39,527 bases of DNA from Candidatus Melainabacteria bacterium (lineage in GTDB: Bacteria; Cyanobacteriota; Vampirovibrionia; 2-02-FULL-35-15): NCBI GenBank assembly GCA_016193285.1, contig JACPSL010000019.1, forward strand, positions 1 to 39,527, read 5' to 3'. Made by a program: the position numbers and the translations under genes. The notes beneath the pieces are model-generated. The model saw only the letters and a list, made by a program, of their open reading frames with translations. It did not search any database and was not told where the DNA came from. Every line of letters starts with the position of its first letter. The first letter of the stretch is position 1. This document shows, piece by piece, positions 24,047 to 32,351 of the stretch.

Positions 24047-25516
24047 ATGAATGAATTATCTGTCTTTTCGCTTAATCATGAAATATTAGCTGACTTAGAA
24101 ACACCAGTTAGTACGTTTTATAAATTGTGTGAAGATAAGCCTCATTCCTTTTTACTTGAGTCTGTTGAAAGTAATGAAAAACTAGGAAGATATTCAATCA
24201 TTGGAACTGAACCTATTTTACTTTTTCATTCCAAGGGAAATGAAACATTATTAGAAAATAAGGTTACTAACAAAATAACTAAATTAGAAAATAACCCTTT
24301 CAATTCTTTAAAAAAGCTTCTTAAAGACATTAAAACATATGATAAAGAAAACTCTAGCTTTCAAGGATTTGTAGGTTACTTTGGCTATGAAAACATTCGT
24401 TGGATTGAACCAAGAACTAAACTAACTTATTCCAACCAAGCTCCAGATGTAAGTTTAATATATCCAGGGAAGGTAGTAATTTTTGATCATATACTCCATA
24501 AAGTAAATTTAATTGCAAATGTACTTTTACCTTCGGGAAATAAAACTGAATTAACTACAACACACTCACAAGCAAAAGAAAAACTTAACTTACTTTTAAG
24601 TGACTTTAAGAAACCAAAACAATTTAAATTATTATCACTTAACTATGAAAATAATAACGAGATTACATATACAAGTAACATAAAAAAAGAAAACTACATT
24701 AATACAATAACCAAGGCAAAAGATTACATAAAAAATGGTGATATTTTTCAAGTTGTTCTTTCTCAAAAGCTTTTAGTGCAAGGTAAGCACAATGGTTTTT
24801 TATTGTATAGAGCTTTAAGAAGCATAAATCCTTCACCTTATCTTTTTTATTTAAATTACAAAGACTTTGAGATTGCAGGCTCTTCACCAGAAGTTATGGT
24901 TAAAAGTGAAAAATTATTCCAAGAGAAGAACTCTGTCAAAAAAGCATCACTAAGACCAATTGCAGGAACTTATCCTAGAGGAAAAAATGATAAAGAAGAC
25001 TTAAATAATATTTCAAAACTTTTAAGTGATCCAAAAGAAAAAGCAGAACATTTAATGCTTGTTGATTTAGCAAGAAATGATTTAGGAAGAGTTTGTGAAT
25101 CAGGCTCAATTAAAGTTCCAGAGCTTATGACTATTGAAAAATATTCACATGTTTTACACATAGTAAGCCAAGTAGAAGGCATATTAAAACAAGATAAGAC
25201 ATCAATTGATCTTTTGTGTGCTTCATTTCCTGCAGGTACTTTAAGTGGAGCACCTAAAGTAAGAGCAATTGAAATTATAAATGAACTAGAAAAAGATCAA
25301 AGAGGACCATATGGCGGATGTATAGGATTTTTTGGACTAGATGATACTATAAACACGTGTATGACTATAAGAACATTTATAGTTTACAAAGATTACCTTG
25401 AAATTCAGGTAGGAGCAGGAATTGTAGCAGATTCAAATCCAGAAAATGAATACAAAGAAACTCTTAGAAAAGGTGCAGCATTATTTAAAGCTATAAAATC
25501 ACTAGAATGTATTTAA
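24047..25516 (+). CDS. trpE: Anthranilate synthase component I
   Basis: TrpE converts chorismate to anthranilate with ammonia from TrpG, the first step of tryptophan synthesis. The N-terminal EILADLETPVSTFYKL and SFLLESVE form part of the tryptophan feedback site. The catalytic C-terminal domain shows GDIFQVVLSQKL, SPSPEVMVK-like GSSPEVMVKS, RPIAGTYPRG, DLARNDLGRVC, FPAGTLSGAPKVRA and YGGCIGFF. ATG 24047 is preferred; an in-frame TTG at 24017 overlaps thiS. Length from ATG is 489. No trpG, trpD or trpC lies nearby, so pathway genes are dispersed. The stop overlaps convergent rnhB by 15 bases. PabB is an alternative, but the N-terminus favours TrpE. Confidence 0.92.
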   Translation: MNELSVFSLNHEILADLETPVSTFYKLCEDKPHSFLLESVESNEKLGRYSIIGTEPILLFHSKGNETLLENKVTNKITKLENNPFNSLKKLLKDIKTYDKENSSFQGFVGYFGYENIRWIEPRTKLTYSNQAPDVSLIYPGKVVIFDHILHKVNLIANVLLPSGNKTELTTTHSQAKEKLNLLLSDFKKPKQFKLLSLNYENNNEITYTSNIKKENYINTITKAKDYIKNGDIFQVVLSQKLLVQGKHNGFLLYRALRSINPSPYLFYLNYKDFEIAGSSPEVMVKSEKLFQEKNSVKKASLRPIAGTYPRGKNDKEDLNNISKLLSDPKEKAEHLMLVDLARNDLGRVCESGSIKVPELMTIEKYSHVLHIVSQVEGILKQDKTSIDLLCASFPAGTLSGAPKVRAIEIINELEKDQRGPYGGCIGFFGLDDTINTCMTIRTFIVYKDYLEIQVGAGIVADSNPENEYKETLRKGAALFKAIKSLECI

Positions 25517-26188
25517 TACTTTCCTTACAAATAATTTTCTATGTAATGGAGTCAGTCCGTGCTTTTTAATGGCAGTACGATGAAAGAGAGTCCCATATCC
25601 AACATTTCTGTTCCATCTATATAACTTAAACTTTTTATGCTTTGAAAGTTTTTTCATTAACATATCCCTGTAAATTTTTGCAATTATTGAAGCACTTGCT
25701 ATTAAAGCAGATTTAGCATCACCACCAATAATTGACAACTGCCTACAGTTTATATAAGGATTAAATTTATTACCGTCTATTAAAATAAAAGGCTCTAAAA
25801 AATTATTTTCAATGGATTTAATTAAACCATCAAAGGCTCTTTTCATAGCAAGAAAGGTTGCATTTAAAATATTTAATTTATTTATCTCAAGAACAGATGC
25901 ATATCCTAATGAAAAGTCACCAAGTTTAATTAGTGATTTATATAACTTTTTGCGTTCTTTGACATTTAATTGTTTAGAGTCATTTAACTTTAATAACACT
26001 TTCAAATTATGTAATTCTTCAAATGTATTTTTACAATTCTTCCAGCTAAAGGCACATGCAATAACAGGACCAGCTAATGCTCCCCTGCCTACTTCATCAA
26101 TACCAATAAAATGATTTTTATTTCTAACATTTGTTAAAGCATTAGTAACATAATAGTCATATTCAATTAACTTATTTTTCTCCATCAC
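25502..26188 (-). CDS. rnhB: Ribonuclease HII
   Basis: RNase HII cuts RNA in RNA-DNA hybrids, including single ribonucleotides in DNA. The active site is seen as Asp and Glu in FIGIDEVGRGALAGPV (near residue 30), Asp in LIDGNKF, and Asp in ASIIAKIYRD. The tyrosine-bearing region WNRNVGYGTLFHRTAI and HGLTPLHRKLF complete the fold. Length 228 is usual. Two Met codons begin the ORF; either may be used. It is convergent with trpE and has a 240-base intergenic region upstream. Confidence 0.95.
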   Translation of the reverse strand: MMEKNKLIEYDYYVTNALTNVRNKNHFIGIDEVGRGALAGPVIACAFSWKNCKNTFEELHNLKVLLKLNDSKQLNVKERKKLYKSLIKLGDFSLGYASVLEINKLNILNATFLAMKRAFDGLIKSIENNFLEPFILIDGNKFNPYINCRQLSIIGGDAKSALIASASIIAKIYRDMLMKKLSKHKKFKLYRWNRNVGYGTLFHRTAIKKHGLTPLHRKLFVRKVLNTF

Positions 26189-26244
26189 TCAACAAGCTAC
26201 TATAAGCAACAGTTATCTAAATACATAAGTTAAGAAAAATAAGT

Positions 26245-26395
26245 TACCGCCTACCTAGAGTAACATTTCAGAGCAATTTATTTACACAGTAAGATTTTAT
26301 CCGATTTATTCGGTAAAATCTGAACACGTTAGGTATAGCACACTAAGAGTACTTTGCAAAGCCTGACGAGCAAAGAATGAGCAAGGAAGGCGGTA
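26245..26395. ncRNA. Possible structured RNA or small palindromic element
   Basis: No ORF is convincing between rnhB and 26433. TACCGCCT (26245-26252) pairs exactly with AGGCGGTA (26388-26395), and three more pairs (CCT/AGG) follow after a mismatch, closing a ~150-base unit. Inside, AGATTTTA/TAAAATCT (about 26292-26320) with an inner CCGA/TCGG stem makes a strong hairpin. G+C is higher near the outer stem than in the flanks. It could be a stable RNA, an rnhB or rplS leader, or a MITE-like remnant. No known RNA family was recognised. Confidence 0.35.
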
Positions 26396-26432
26396 GGCAA
26401 AAACAAAAATAAGTTGTGTTATCATATAAACC

Positions 26433-26666
26433 ATGAGTGTACTTAAAAATTTAATTTCAAATATAAATACTTTTACATCTTTAAATGGAACAGCAGGAGT
26501 AAATCATAGTTCTATTGCCAGCATTAAAAAAGTTGCAGATATTTATAAGTTGATTTTTAGATTATTCTTGTATTCAGTTATTGGTTTCTTTGCAAAGATA
26601 GTCCTACGCTTTTTTAATAGGGGACAGATCTATAGATCTGTCCCCTACTCGCAGGTAAAGAAATGA
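26433..26666 (+). CDS. Small single-pass membrane protein, unknown function
   Basis: The 77-residue protein has a polar N-terminus and one hydrophobic helix (IYKLIFRLFLYSVIGFFAKI, near residues 38-57). Its last ~16 residues (NRGQIYRSVPYSQVKK) come from a 30-bp palindrome and flanking sequence, so the original end was probably shorter. The stop overlaps the rplS ATG (ATGA), indicating coupled translation. No ribosome-binding site is clear upstream. I do not recognise a family; reality is supported mainly by the tight link to rplS. Confidence 0.45.
   Translation: MSVLKNLISNINTFTSLNGTAGVNHSSIASIKKVADIYKLIFRLFLYSVIGFFAKIVLRFFNRGQIYRSVPYSQVKK
26618..26647. repeat. 30-bp perfect palindrome (TAGGGGACAG family)
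   Basis: The arms TAGGGGACAGATCTA and its exact reverse complement meet without a spacer. It is read in frame at the 3' end of the small membrane protein, just before rplS. Its outer bases (TAGGGG/CCCCTA) match the shared termini of the other palindromes. Confidence 0.9.
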
Positions 26667-27079
26667 ACCCGCTAATAAAAGAGATATCATTAAAAGCTTT
26701 AAAAAAAGACTTACCAAAAATACAAGTAGGTGATACTGTCAAAGTTACAGTAGTTATTAAAGAAGGAAGTAAAGAAAGAAATCAAAACTATGAAGGTGTC
26801 ATTCTTAAAATGAAAGGTGTGGGAATAAATAAAACTTTTACAGTAAGAAGAGTTTTCCAGGGAGTTGGTGTAGAAAGAGTCTTCTTTTTAAATTCTCCCA
26901 AAATTGTACAAGTGAAAATCATTAGGCGAGGTAAAACAAGAAGAGCTAAGCTTTACTTCTTAAGAGAAAGAACAGGGAAATCAACAAAATTAAGAGAAAA
27001 AATGGAAGGTTTCTCAGAAGAAGCAGATTCAATTAAAGAAATGATCCCTGAGGAAGGAAAATTAGTAGAGGCAGGGTAA
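26663..27079 (+). CDS. rplS: Large ribosomal subunit protein L19
   Basis: The core reads GDTVKVTVVIKEGSKERNQNYEGVILKMKG and FTVRRVFQGVGVERVFFLNSPKI, then IIRRGKTRRAKLYFLRERTGKSTKLRE, which are L19 signatures. L19 lies at the 30S-50S interface. The protein is 138 residues, about 20 more than usual, with an acidic tail (EEADSIKEMIPEEGKLVEAG) whose last codons and stop lie in a palindrome at 27065-27091. It overlaps the upstream small ORF by four bases. trmD and rimM, common partners, are absent. Confidence 0.96.
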   Translation: MNPLIKEISLKALKKDLPKIQVGDTVKVTVVIKEGSKERNQNYEGVILKMKGVGINKTFTVRRVFQGVGVERVFFLNSPKIVQVKIIRRGKTRRAKLYFLRERTGKSTKLREKMEGFSEEADSIKEMIPEEGKLVEAG

Positions 27080-27091
27080 CCTTGCCTCTAC
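27065..27091. repeat. 27-bp palindrome at the rplS stop (GTAGAGGCAGGG family)
   Basis: This is the second copy of the element at 21755-21781, with one arm mismatch. It supplies the rplS stop codon and extends to 12 bases before the cyclophilin ATG. No T run follows, so a terminator role is doubtful. Confidence 0.88.
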
Positions 27092-27102
27092 ATAAAAAAT
27101 GT

Positions 27103-27711
27103 ATGATAAAACACTATCAATGTTTAATAACACTGCTAACTACAATTATGTTTTTTTTAATTTTACCTATGCATCCTAATGAACCAATAAAATCAGAAAA
27201 AGATACAGTTTTAATTCAAACAGAAAAAGGACTTATTAAAATTAAGCTTTTTATTAAAGAAGCACCTATTACAACAAACAATTTTATTGATCTAGTAAAA
27301 AAAGGATTTTATGATGGAACTATATTTCATAGGGTAGTTGAAAACTTTGTAGTTCAAGGAGGTGATCCCTTGGGAGATGGAACAGGGAATTATGTAGATC
27401 CAGAAAGTGGAAAACCTAGATTTATAAAACTGGAAACCAGTCCAAATTTAAAATTTGACAAACCAGGCAAAGTTGGAATGGCAAGAACATCAAATCCAAA
27501 TAGTGCAAGTTGTCAATTCTTTATTGCATTACAATCTCTTCCATCATTAAATCCAGGAGGAGTTGATCCAAATGGATATGCAGTGTTTGGACAAGTAACG
27601 GATGATACTTTTGAAACAGTAAAAAAGATAGTAAGTGATTCAAAGCCTTCTGTTCCAGGCAGCGACAGGCCTGCTAAACCAGTAAAAATGATAAAAGTTA
27701 CATTGCAGTGA
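27103..27711 (+). CDS. Exported cyclophilin-type peptidyl-prolyl isomerase
   Basis: The ATG at 27103 starts a signal or anchor segment (CLITLLTTIMFFLILPMHP), so the protein is probably periplasmic. The cyclophilin domain follows: TVLIQTEKGLIKIKLF, APITTNNFIDL, GFYDGTIFHRVVENFVVQGGDP (catalytic Phe-His-Arg), GKVGMARTSNPNSASCQFFI and YAVFGQVTDD. Such enzymes speed proline isomerisation during protein folding. Length is about 202 residues. A TTG at 27082 lies inside the palindrome and is less likely. The stop is two bases before the hemL start, so they are probably co-transcribed. Confidence 0.92.
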   Translation: MIKHYQCLITLLTTIMFFLILPMHPNEPIKSEKDTVLIQTEKGLIKIKLFIKEAPITTNNFIDLVKKGFYDGTIFHRVVENFVVQGGDPLGDGTGNYVDPESGKPRFIKLETSPNLKFDKPGKVGMARTSNPNSASCQFFIALQSLPSLNPGGVDPNGYAVFGQVTDDTFETVKKIVSDSKPSVPGSDRPAKPVKMIKVTLQ

Positions 27712-27712
27712 T

Positions 27713-29029
27713 ATGCAAGAAACTATAGCTAACAAAACAAGATCACAAAAGCTATATAAGAAAGCACTTGAGCTTATATCTGGCGGAGTTAATTCACCTG
27801 TAAGATCATTTAAAGCTGTAGAATTAGAACCACTGTTTATTTCACATGCAAGTGGTCCATGTATTTGGGATGTTGATCAAAATAAATATATTGATTATGT
27901 TAACTCATGGGGAGCCTTAATTCATGGTCATGCTCATCCACAAATTATAGAAACTGTAGCCAAAGTCTTACAAAAAGGTACAAGCTTTGGTGCTCCACAT
28001 GAAAACGAGATAGAACTAGCACAAATCATAGTTCAAAATATGCCGAGCATTGAAAAAGTCCGCCTCGTTAATTCTGGTACAGAAGCAGTTATGACTGCAA
28101 TAAGGCTAGCAAGAGCTTATACTAAAAGAAATAAAATCATAAAATTCTCTGGCTGCTACCATGGACATTCGGATTCAGTTCTTTCTAAAAGTAGCTCAGG
28201 TCTTACTACATTAGGAATACCAGATTCATCTGGTGTTACAAAATCTACAGCAAGTGATGTAATCACCTTGCCATTTAATGATTTACATACATTTGAAATT
28301 ACATTAAACAAATTTCCTAAAGATATAGCAGCAGTAATAACTGAACCAGTAATTGGAAATTGTGGGGTAATACTACCAGATGAATCATTCCTTAGATTGT
28401 TAAAATCTCTATCAGGAAAATTTAACTACGTCCTAATTTTTGATGAAGTTATTACAGGCTTTAGATTATCTCTTGGTGGAGCTCAAAAAATTTACAAGAT
28501 AACTCCACATCTAACTACACTTGGGAAAATTATTGGAGGTGGAATGCCAGTAGGAGCAATTGGTGGTAAAAAGGAAATTATGGATTTACTTGCACCTCTT
28601 GGGCCAGTGTATCAAGCAGGAACACTTTCTGGAAATCCCATATCAGTTGCTTGTGGCATTGCAACATTAAATTTATTAAATGAAAAATCATATAAATATC
28701 TTGAGCATATAACTTCTTTACTTTGCACAGGAATTATAGAAATAAACAAGGAAAAAGGGATTCAACTTCAAGTTAATCAAGCAGGATCAATGTTTAGTAT
28801 TTTTTTTACTGAAAATAAAGTTAATAACTATGAAACTGCTAAGAAGTCAAACACTAAAAGTTTTGCAAAATTTTTTCAGTGTATGCTTTCAAATGGAATA
28901 TATATTGCCCCAAGTCAATTTGAGGCAAACTTTATTTCTACTTTACATACAGAACTAGATATAGAAAAAACATTAGATGCATACAAGAAAAATGCACAAA
29001 ACGAATTTCAGATAACAAATAACTCATAA
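27713..29029 (+). CDS. hemL: Glutamate-1-semialdehyde 2,1-aminomutase
   Basis: This PLP enzyme makes 5-aminolevulinate in the C5 tetrapyrrole pathway. Family blocks are SGGVNSPVRSFKAV, WGALIHGHAHP, VNSGTEAVMTAIRLARAYT, CYHGHSDS, LIFDEVITGFR and the PLP-lysine site TTLGKIIGGGMPVGAIGG, then AGTLSGNP. Length 438 is normal. It follows the cyclophilin gene by one base; hemA and hemB are not in the window. Alphaproteobacteria use a different route (HemA-type ALAS), so this agrees with the suggested lineage without proving it. Confidence 0.97.
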   Translation: MQETIANKTRSQKLYKKALELISGGVNSPVRSFKAVELEPLFISHASGPCIWDVDQNKYIDYVNSWGALIHGHAHPQIIETVAKVLQKGTSFGAPHENEIELAQIIVQNMPSIEKVRLVNSGTEAVMTAIRLARAYTKRNKIIKFSGCYHGHSDSVLSKSSSGLTTLGIPDSSGVTKSTASDVITLPFNDLHTFEITLNKFPKDIAAVITEPVIGNCGVILPDESFLRLLKSLSGKFNYVLIFDEVITGFRLSLGGAQKIYKITPHLTTLGKIIGGGMPVGAIGGKKEIMDLLAPLGPVYQAGTLSGNPISVACGIATLNLLNEKSYKYLEHITSLLCTGIIEINKEKGIQLQVNQAGSMFSIFFTENKVNNYETAKKSNTKSFAKFFQCMLSNGIYIAPSQFEANFISTLHTELDIEKTLDAYKKNAQNEFQITNNS

Positions 29030-29084
29030 ACCTCTGTGGAACTTAATTAACCTTATCTTCCGTCTAAATAAATGTTTTAAATAT

Positions 29085-30029
29085 ATGCAAAATATGCAAG
29101 TTGAATTGTTTGAATCTATAACAAGGTATATAGCAAGTTTAAACTTGGATGGAGATACTTTAAGAGCTTATACAATTGATTTACATAAGTTTGAAAGAAC
29201 CATTGGCAATATACCATTAAGCAGTATTACAAAAGAACAGCTCAAAGGTTATTTAGATAACTTGACTTCTAAATATGGTGAAAGGGTTTCACTAGCTACT
29301 CAAAACAGACACTATGCTTCACTACACAGATTTTTTGAATGGTGTGTTCAAGAAAAGATAACAGAAGAAAATCCAATGGAGAACTTACCTCGAAGAAGGC
29401 CAAATAAAGATTTAGGAGAAATTACGCCAGGTTCAGTTATTAGAGCATTAAAAAAAGAACAAGTTGATAAATTACTTAAATGTGCTCAAACTACAAGAGA
29501 AAAAGTTTTATTCACTTTACTTTATACAAGCGGGATAAGAATTAGTGAAGCATTAGACTTGAACATTCAGGACATTACTGAAGGAACAATATTTATAAAA
29601 CATGGAAAAGGTAATCAGCCAAGACAAGCATATTTGAGCAAGCAAACTGAAAAACTAATAATACAATACCTGGAAGAAAGAGGTAACCCAACAAGTGGGC
29701 CGCTTTTTGTCACAACTCACGGGCAAAGACTTTCATATGCTAGAGCAAGACAATTATTTATGGAAGCTGCAAGAAATATTTTAAATGCAGATGGCACACC
29801 AATTACTATTCACCAATTAAGGCACACATTTTGTACTGAAAGAGCAGGTCACATTGACTCATTTGTTTTACAAAGATTAGCAGGTCATAATGACATAAGA
29901 ACAACTCTTAGATATGCAAAAGTAAGTGATACTGTAGCAAAAGAAGCATTTGAAAATTTTGACGAATGGCAGGAATATAAAAAAAGAATCTCAGATGATA
30001 TTAAGCCAAAGCTACTTAAGTTTAATTAA
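29085..30029 (+). CDS. Tyrosine recombinase, XerC/XerD type
   Basis: The N-terminal SAM-like DNA-binding domain covers about residues 1-105 (LRAYTIDLHKFERTIG, NRHYASLHRFFEWCVQE). The catalytic domain has Arg in TSGIRISEALDL, Lys in KHGKGNQPRQAYL, His-x-x-Arg in IHQLRHTFCTE, His in LAGHNDIRTTLRY and the nucleophile Tyr in that last block. Length 314 fits chromosome-dimer-resolving Xer proteins, which act at dif near the terminus. No integron or phage genes adjoin, so a housekeeping role is likely, though an integrase role is possible. Start may be the ATG at 29085 or 29094. It is convergent with the gene at 30033 with three bases between. Confidence 0.9.
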   Translation: MQNMQVELFESITRYIASLNLDGDTLRAYTIDLHKFERTIGNIPLSSITKEQLKGYLDNLTSKYGERVSLATQNRHYASLHRFFEWCVQEKITEENPMENLPRRRPNKDLGEITPGSVIRALKKEQVDKLLKCAQTTREKVLFTLLYTSGIRISEALDLNIQDITEGTIFIKHGKGNQPRQAYLSKQTEKLIIQYLEERGNPTSGPLFVTTHGQRLSYARARQLFMEAARNILNADGTPITIHQLRHTFCTERAGHIDSFVLQRLAGHNDIRTTLRYAKVSDTVAKEAFENFDEWQEYKKRISDDIKPKLLKFN

Positions 30030-30032
30030 CCA

Positions 30033-31508
30033 TTAATCAACAACATCAATTATTCCTTGTGGATTTATTTCTTTACTATGTTTGTTTAATACAATTAGTG
30101 CAGAATATACAGCTAATATTATTTCTAATCTCATAGGACCATTAGATACTATAGCTACTTCTTCATCAATATCTGTAGCTTTGTATATTTCTTTTGTTAG
30201 TAAAACATTTAAGTCTGTTAATAAAGGAGGGTATTCAAACAAAGTCATACTTTCAGTTATAGCTCTTTCTAGCTCGTTTACTATATCTTTATTATTACTG
30301 GATGTTTCTATATTAAAACTAAATTCATCTTTGTTATTAAGCTGAAATTTAAGTAAAAATCTTCCTGTAGTTTTAGATACATAATAAATTTCACATGAAG
30401 CTACTACTGCTTCATAAACATCTTTTGTTTTAGGATCTTTTTTCTTCCACTTGGTTACAAAATCAATATCTTTCCTAACATATGGAAGTGGTAACGGGTA
30501 GTAAAGTAAAACTAATGGTAAAAGCACAGGATAATTTTCTTGATTCAACAATTGAGTAAAAGAAGAAATAGCACTATTAATATCCTTGTCTTGTCCAAGA
30601 CTTCGTTCTTGGACAAATTTTAATCTTTGCATAAAAAACAAATTAAAATCTTTGTCGTTTATTTCAAGTTTATCTTTAACTTCCTTTGCAAACAATCTTA
30701 AACATTCAGGAAACTCACGAGGTAAAGCAAATAACTGGCAAAGGCATTTTACTTTTGTTAAATCTACCTTGCTTAATTTAATTAATTCAAGAGGGAGAGG
30801 TGGTAAAAGTTTTTCCTCATAAGGATTGTCTTGCTTACCAGAGTTTTCTTCTTTTTTTAAGGAAGGACCAAGCTTTTTAAAATTACAAATATTTACTAAA
30901 AGTTCTGTGTTGCTATAACCTGATTGTTCTGGTGGAGAAAATATATGTGACAAAATAATTAGATTTTTATTTCTATTTTTACTTTCAGTACCACTGTCAA
31001 AGCCTTGGTAATTTTGTCTTAAAAATCCTTTAATACCAATATTTGTAGCTCTAAGTTCCTTAGCTTCAGTTTCTAGCTTTGCAAAGTTTTTATTATTATG
31101 TTCACTAATCCATGATTTTAATGACATATTTGGAACACCTGCATAAGCAGGCAGATCACTTGGGCCATGAAATTCAAGCTGAGAAGGTGAAGGTAAAGCC
31201 TGAGGATTTTTATTAAGATCAACTCTTACATCCATAGTTAATTTATTGTGGATTAAGGTTGCATTATTTAATACAGATTGATTTAGCAATGGACTTTCCT
31301 GAACTGGTTGGTTAATCAATACATTTGAATTAGTGTTTATCAGGCTTTCTCTAGAAGTGGTTTGAGTATCTTTAATATTCTTTACAACTTGATCTATTGG
31401 TTTATTGTCTTGTTGTTGATTTAAATTATTACTCTCGTTTCCCTTTGACAAATAGCCCTTTAGGCCTTGTAATAAATTCATTGATAAATTACTTTCTAAT
31501 CCAGACAT
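30033..31508 (-). CDS. Unknown protein of the flhB/sigma-28 operon, possibly FliK-like
   Basis: This 491-residue protein has no signal peptide. The first ~130 residues are Asn/Gln/Ser-rich and probably disordered. The C-terminal ~170 residues look folded: after ENYPVLLPLVLLYYPLPLPYV comes a strand-rich segment, SCEIYYVSKTTGRFLLKFQ and NKDEFSFNIETSSNNKDIVNEL, then helices. A disordered N-terminus with a strand-turn-strand C-terminal domain, downstream of flhB, recalls the hook-length regulator FliK, whose C-domain acts on FlhB. The likeness is architectural; no diagnostic motif is clear. Residues about 298-306 fall in a 26-base hairpin. It follows the sigma factor gene by 35 bases. Confidence 0.4.
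   Translation of the reverse strand: MSGLESNLSMNLLQGLKGYLSKGNESNNLNQQQDNKPIDQVVKNIKDTQTTSRESLINTNSNVLINQPVQESPLLNQSVLNNATLIHNKLTMDVRVDLNKNPQALPSPSQLEFHGPSDLPAYAGVPNMSLKSWISEHNNKNFAKLETEAKELRATNIGIKGFLRQNYQGFDSGTESKNRNKNLIILSHIFSPPEQSGYSNTELLVNICNFKKLGPSLKKEENSGKQDNPYEEKLLPPLPLELIKLSKVDLTKVKCLCQLFALPREFPECLRLFAKEVKDKLEINDKDFNLFFMQRLKFVQERSLGQDKDINSAISSFTQLLNQENYPVLLPLVLLYYPLPLPYVRKDIDFVTKWKKKDPKTKDVYEAVVASCEIYYVSKTTGRFLLKFQLNNKDEFSFNIETSSNNKDIVNELERAITESMTLFEYPPLLTDLNVLLTKEIYKATDIDEEVAIVSNGPMRLEIILAVYSALIVLNKHSKEINPQGIIDVVD
30591..30616. repeat. 26-base hairpin inside the 491-residue gene
   Basis: TTGTCCAAGA (30591-30600) and TCTTGGACAA (30607-30616) form a 10-bp stem around a 6-base loop, CTTCGT. 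It lies in coding sequence and lacks the GTAG terminus of the other palindromes, so it may be an unrelated element or chance. Confidence 0.55.
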
Positions 31509-31543
31509 TTTTACTTATCACTCACCTTACTTATTTCAACAGA

Positions 31544-32329
31544 TTACTCCCCAAACCCTTCTTGAGAAAGTGTTTGCCTAACTTTAGTAATTGCATCTTG
31601 AATCATATGAGAAACTCTAGATGGAGTTACCCCAAGCCATGACGCAATATCATTACCTCGTTTACCTTCATAAAAACGAAGTTCAATTACTCTTTTATGT
31701 TTTGGTGGTAGCTTATCAACTGCTCTTTTAACTGCTTCTTTAAGTTCCTGTAGTTCTAAACGAGCCAGCTCATCAGTTGTTAATTGTTCCTTGGTGGCTG
31801 TCTCTGTAGGAAAGTCTTCTAAATATAAAATAGTTTCAAATACTTTTTCATTAGCTTCTTCCTTGCTGAGATTGTTATAACTATCTTCTCCTGTTAATTC
31901 TTTTGGATATTCCCCTTCTTCTTCAAAAGCTTCTGAACTTTTATCCTTTAACTGATTTTGCTTTACTCCATACCAGTTGTACTTTACTCGTAATTCATCT
32001 TTTATGGCCCACTTTACTGCTTGTGCAATGTAACTTGAATTATATGTTTTTTTATTTGATATGACTTCATTTAGCAACTTATTTACTGTCAGAAGACCTA
32101 CATTAATAAGCTCACTGTATTCAGCTAAATATGACGGTATAGTTTTATATTCTTTTTTAACCACCATTTCTATAATTGGCAGATAACGCTTTAAGATATC
32201 ATCACTATTACCTGTTTCTGGCCCAATAAAAAGCTCCTTAGTTGACAAAGGAGGCTTTTCTTTTCCTAAACCTAAGAAATCTTTATTTACTTCTGAAGTT
32301 CTTTGAATATTTTCTTTGCTTTTTACCAT
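31544..32329 (-). CDS. Sigma-70 family factor, FliA/WhiG (sigma-28) type
   Basis: The 261-residue protein has region 2 near residues 48-118 (YLPIIEMVVKKEYKTIPSYL, ELINVGLLTVNKLL, YIAQAVKWAIKDELR), with the DELR end typical of FliA/WhiG factors. Region 4 is near residues 205-255 (AVDKLPPKHKRVIELRFYEG, IASWLGVTPSRVSHMIQDA), a helix-turn-helix for -35 binding. Between them is an acidic linker with weak region 3 likeness. It sits between flhB and a FliK-like gene, with a sigma-28-like promoter upstream of the operon, consistent with control of flagellar genes and autoregulation. A non-flagellar WhiG-like role cannot be excluded. Confidence 0.85.
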   Translation of the reverse strand: MVKSKENIQRTSEVNKDFLGLGKEKPPLSTKELFIGPETGNSDDILKRYLPIIEMVVKKEYKTIPSYLAEYSELINVGLLTVNKLLNEVISNKKTYNSSYIAQAVKWAIKDELRVKYNWYGVKQNQLKDKSSEAFEEEGEYPKELTGEDSYNNLSKEEANEKVFETILYLEDFPTETATKEQLTTDELARLELQELKEAVKRAVDKLPPKHKRVIELRFYEGKRGNDIASWLGVTPSRVSHMIQDAITKVRQTLSQEGFGE

Positions 32330-32351
32330 TTTTTTATTTTAAACTTTTAAG

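Noticed and set aside
27082-27102. TTG start for the cyclophilin gene
   Set aside because: It falls in the palindrome; the ATG at 27103 gives a clean signal segment.
29085-30029. Phage or integron integrase
   Set aside because: No attachment site, cassette or phage genes adjoin it, and its length and motifs fit housekeeping Xer proteins.
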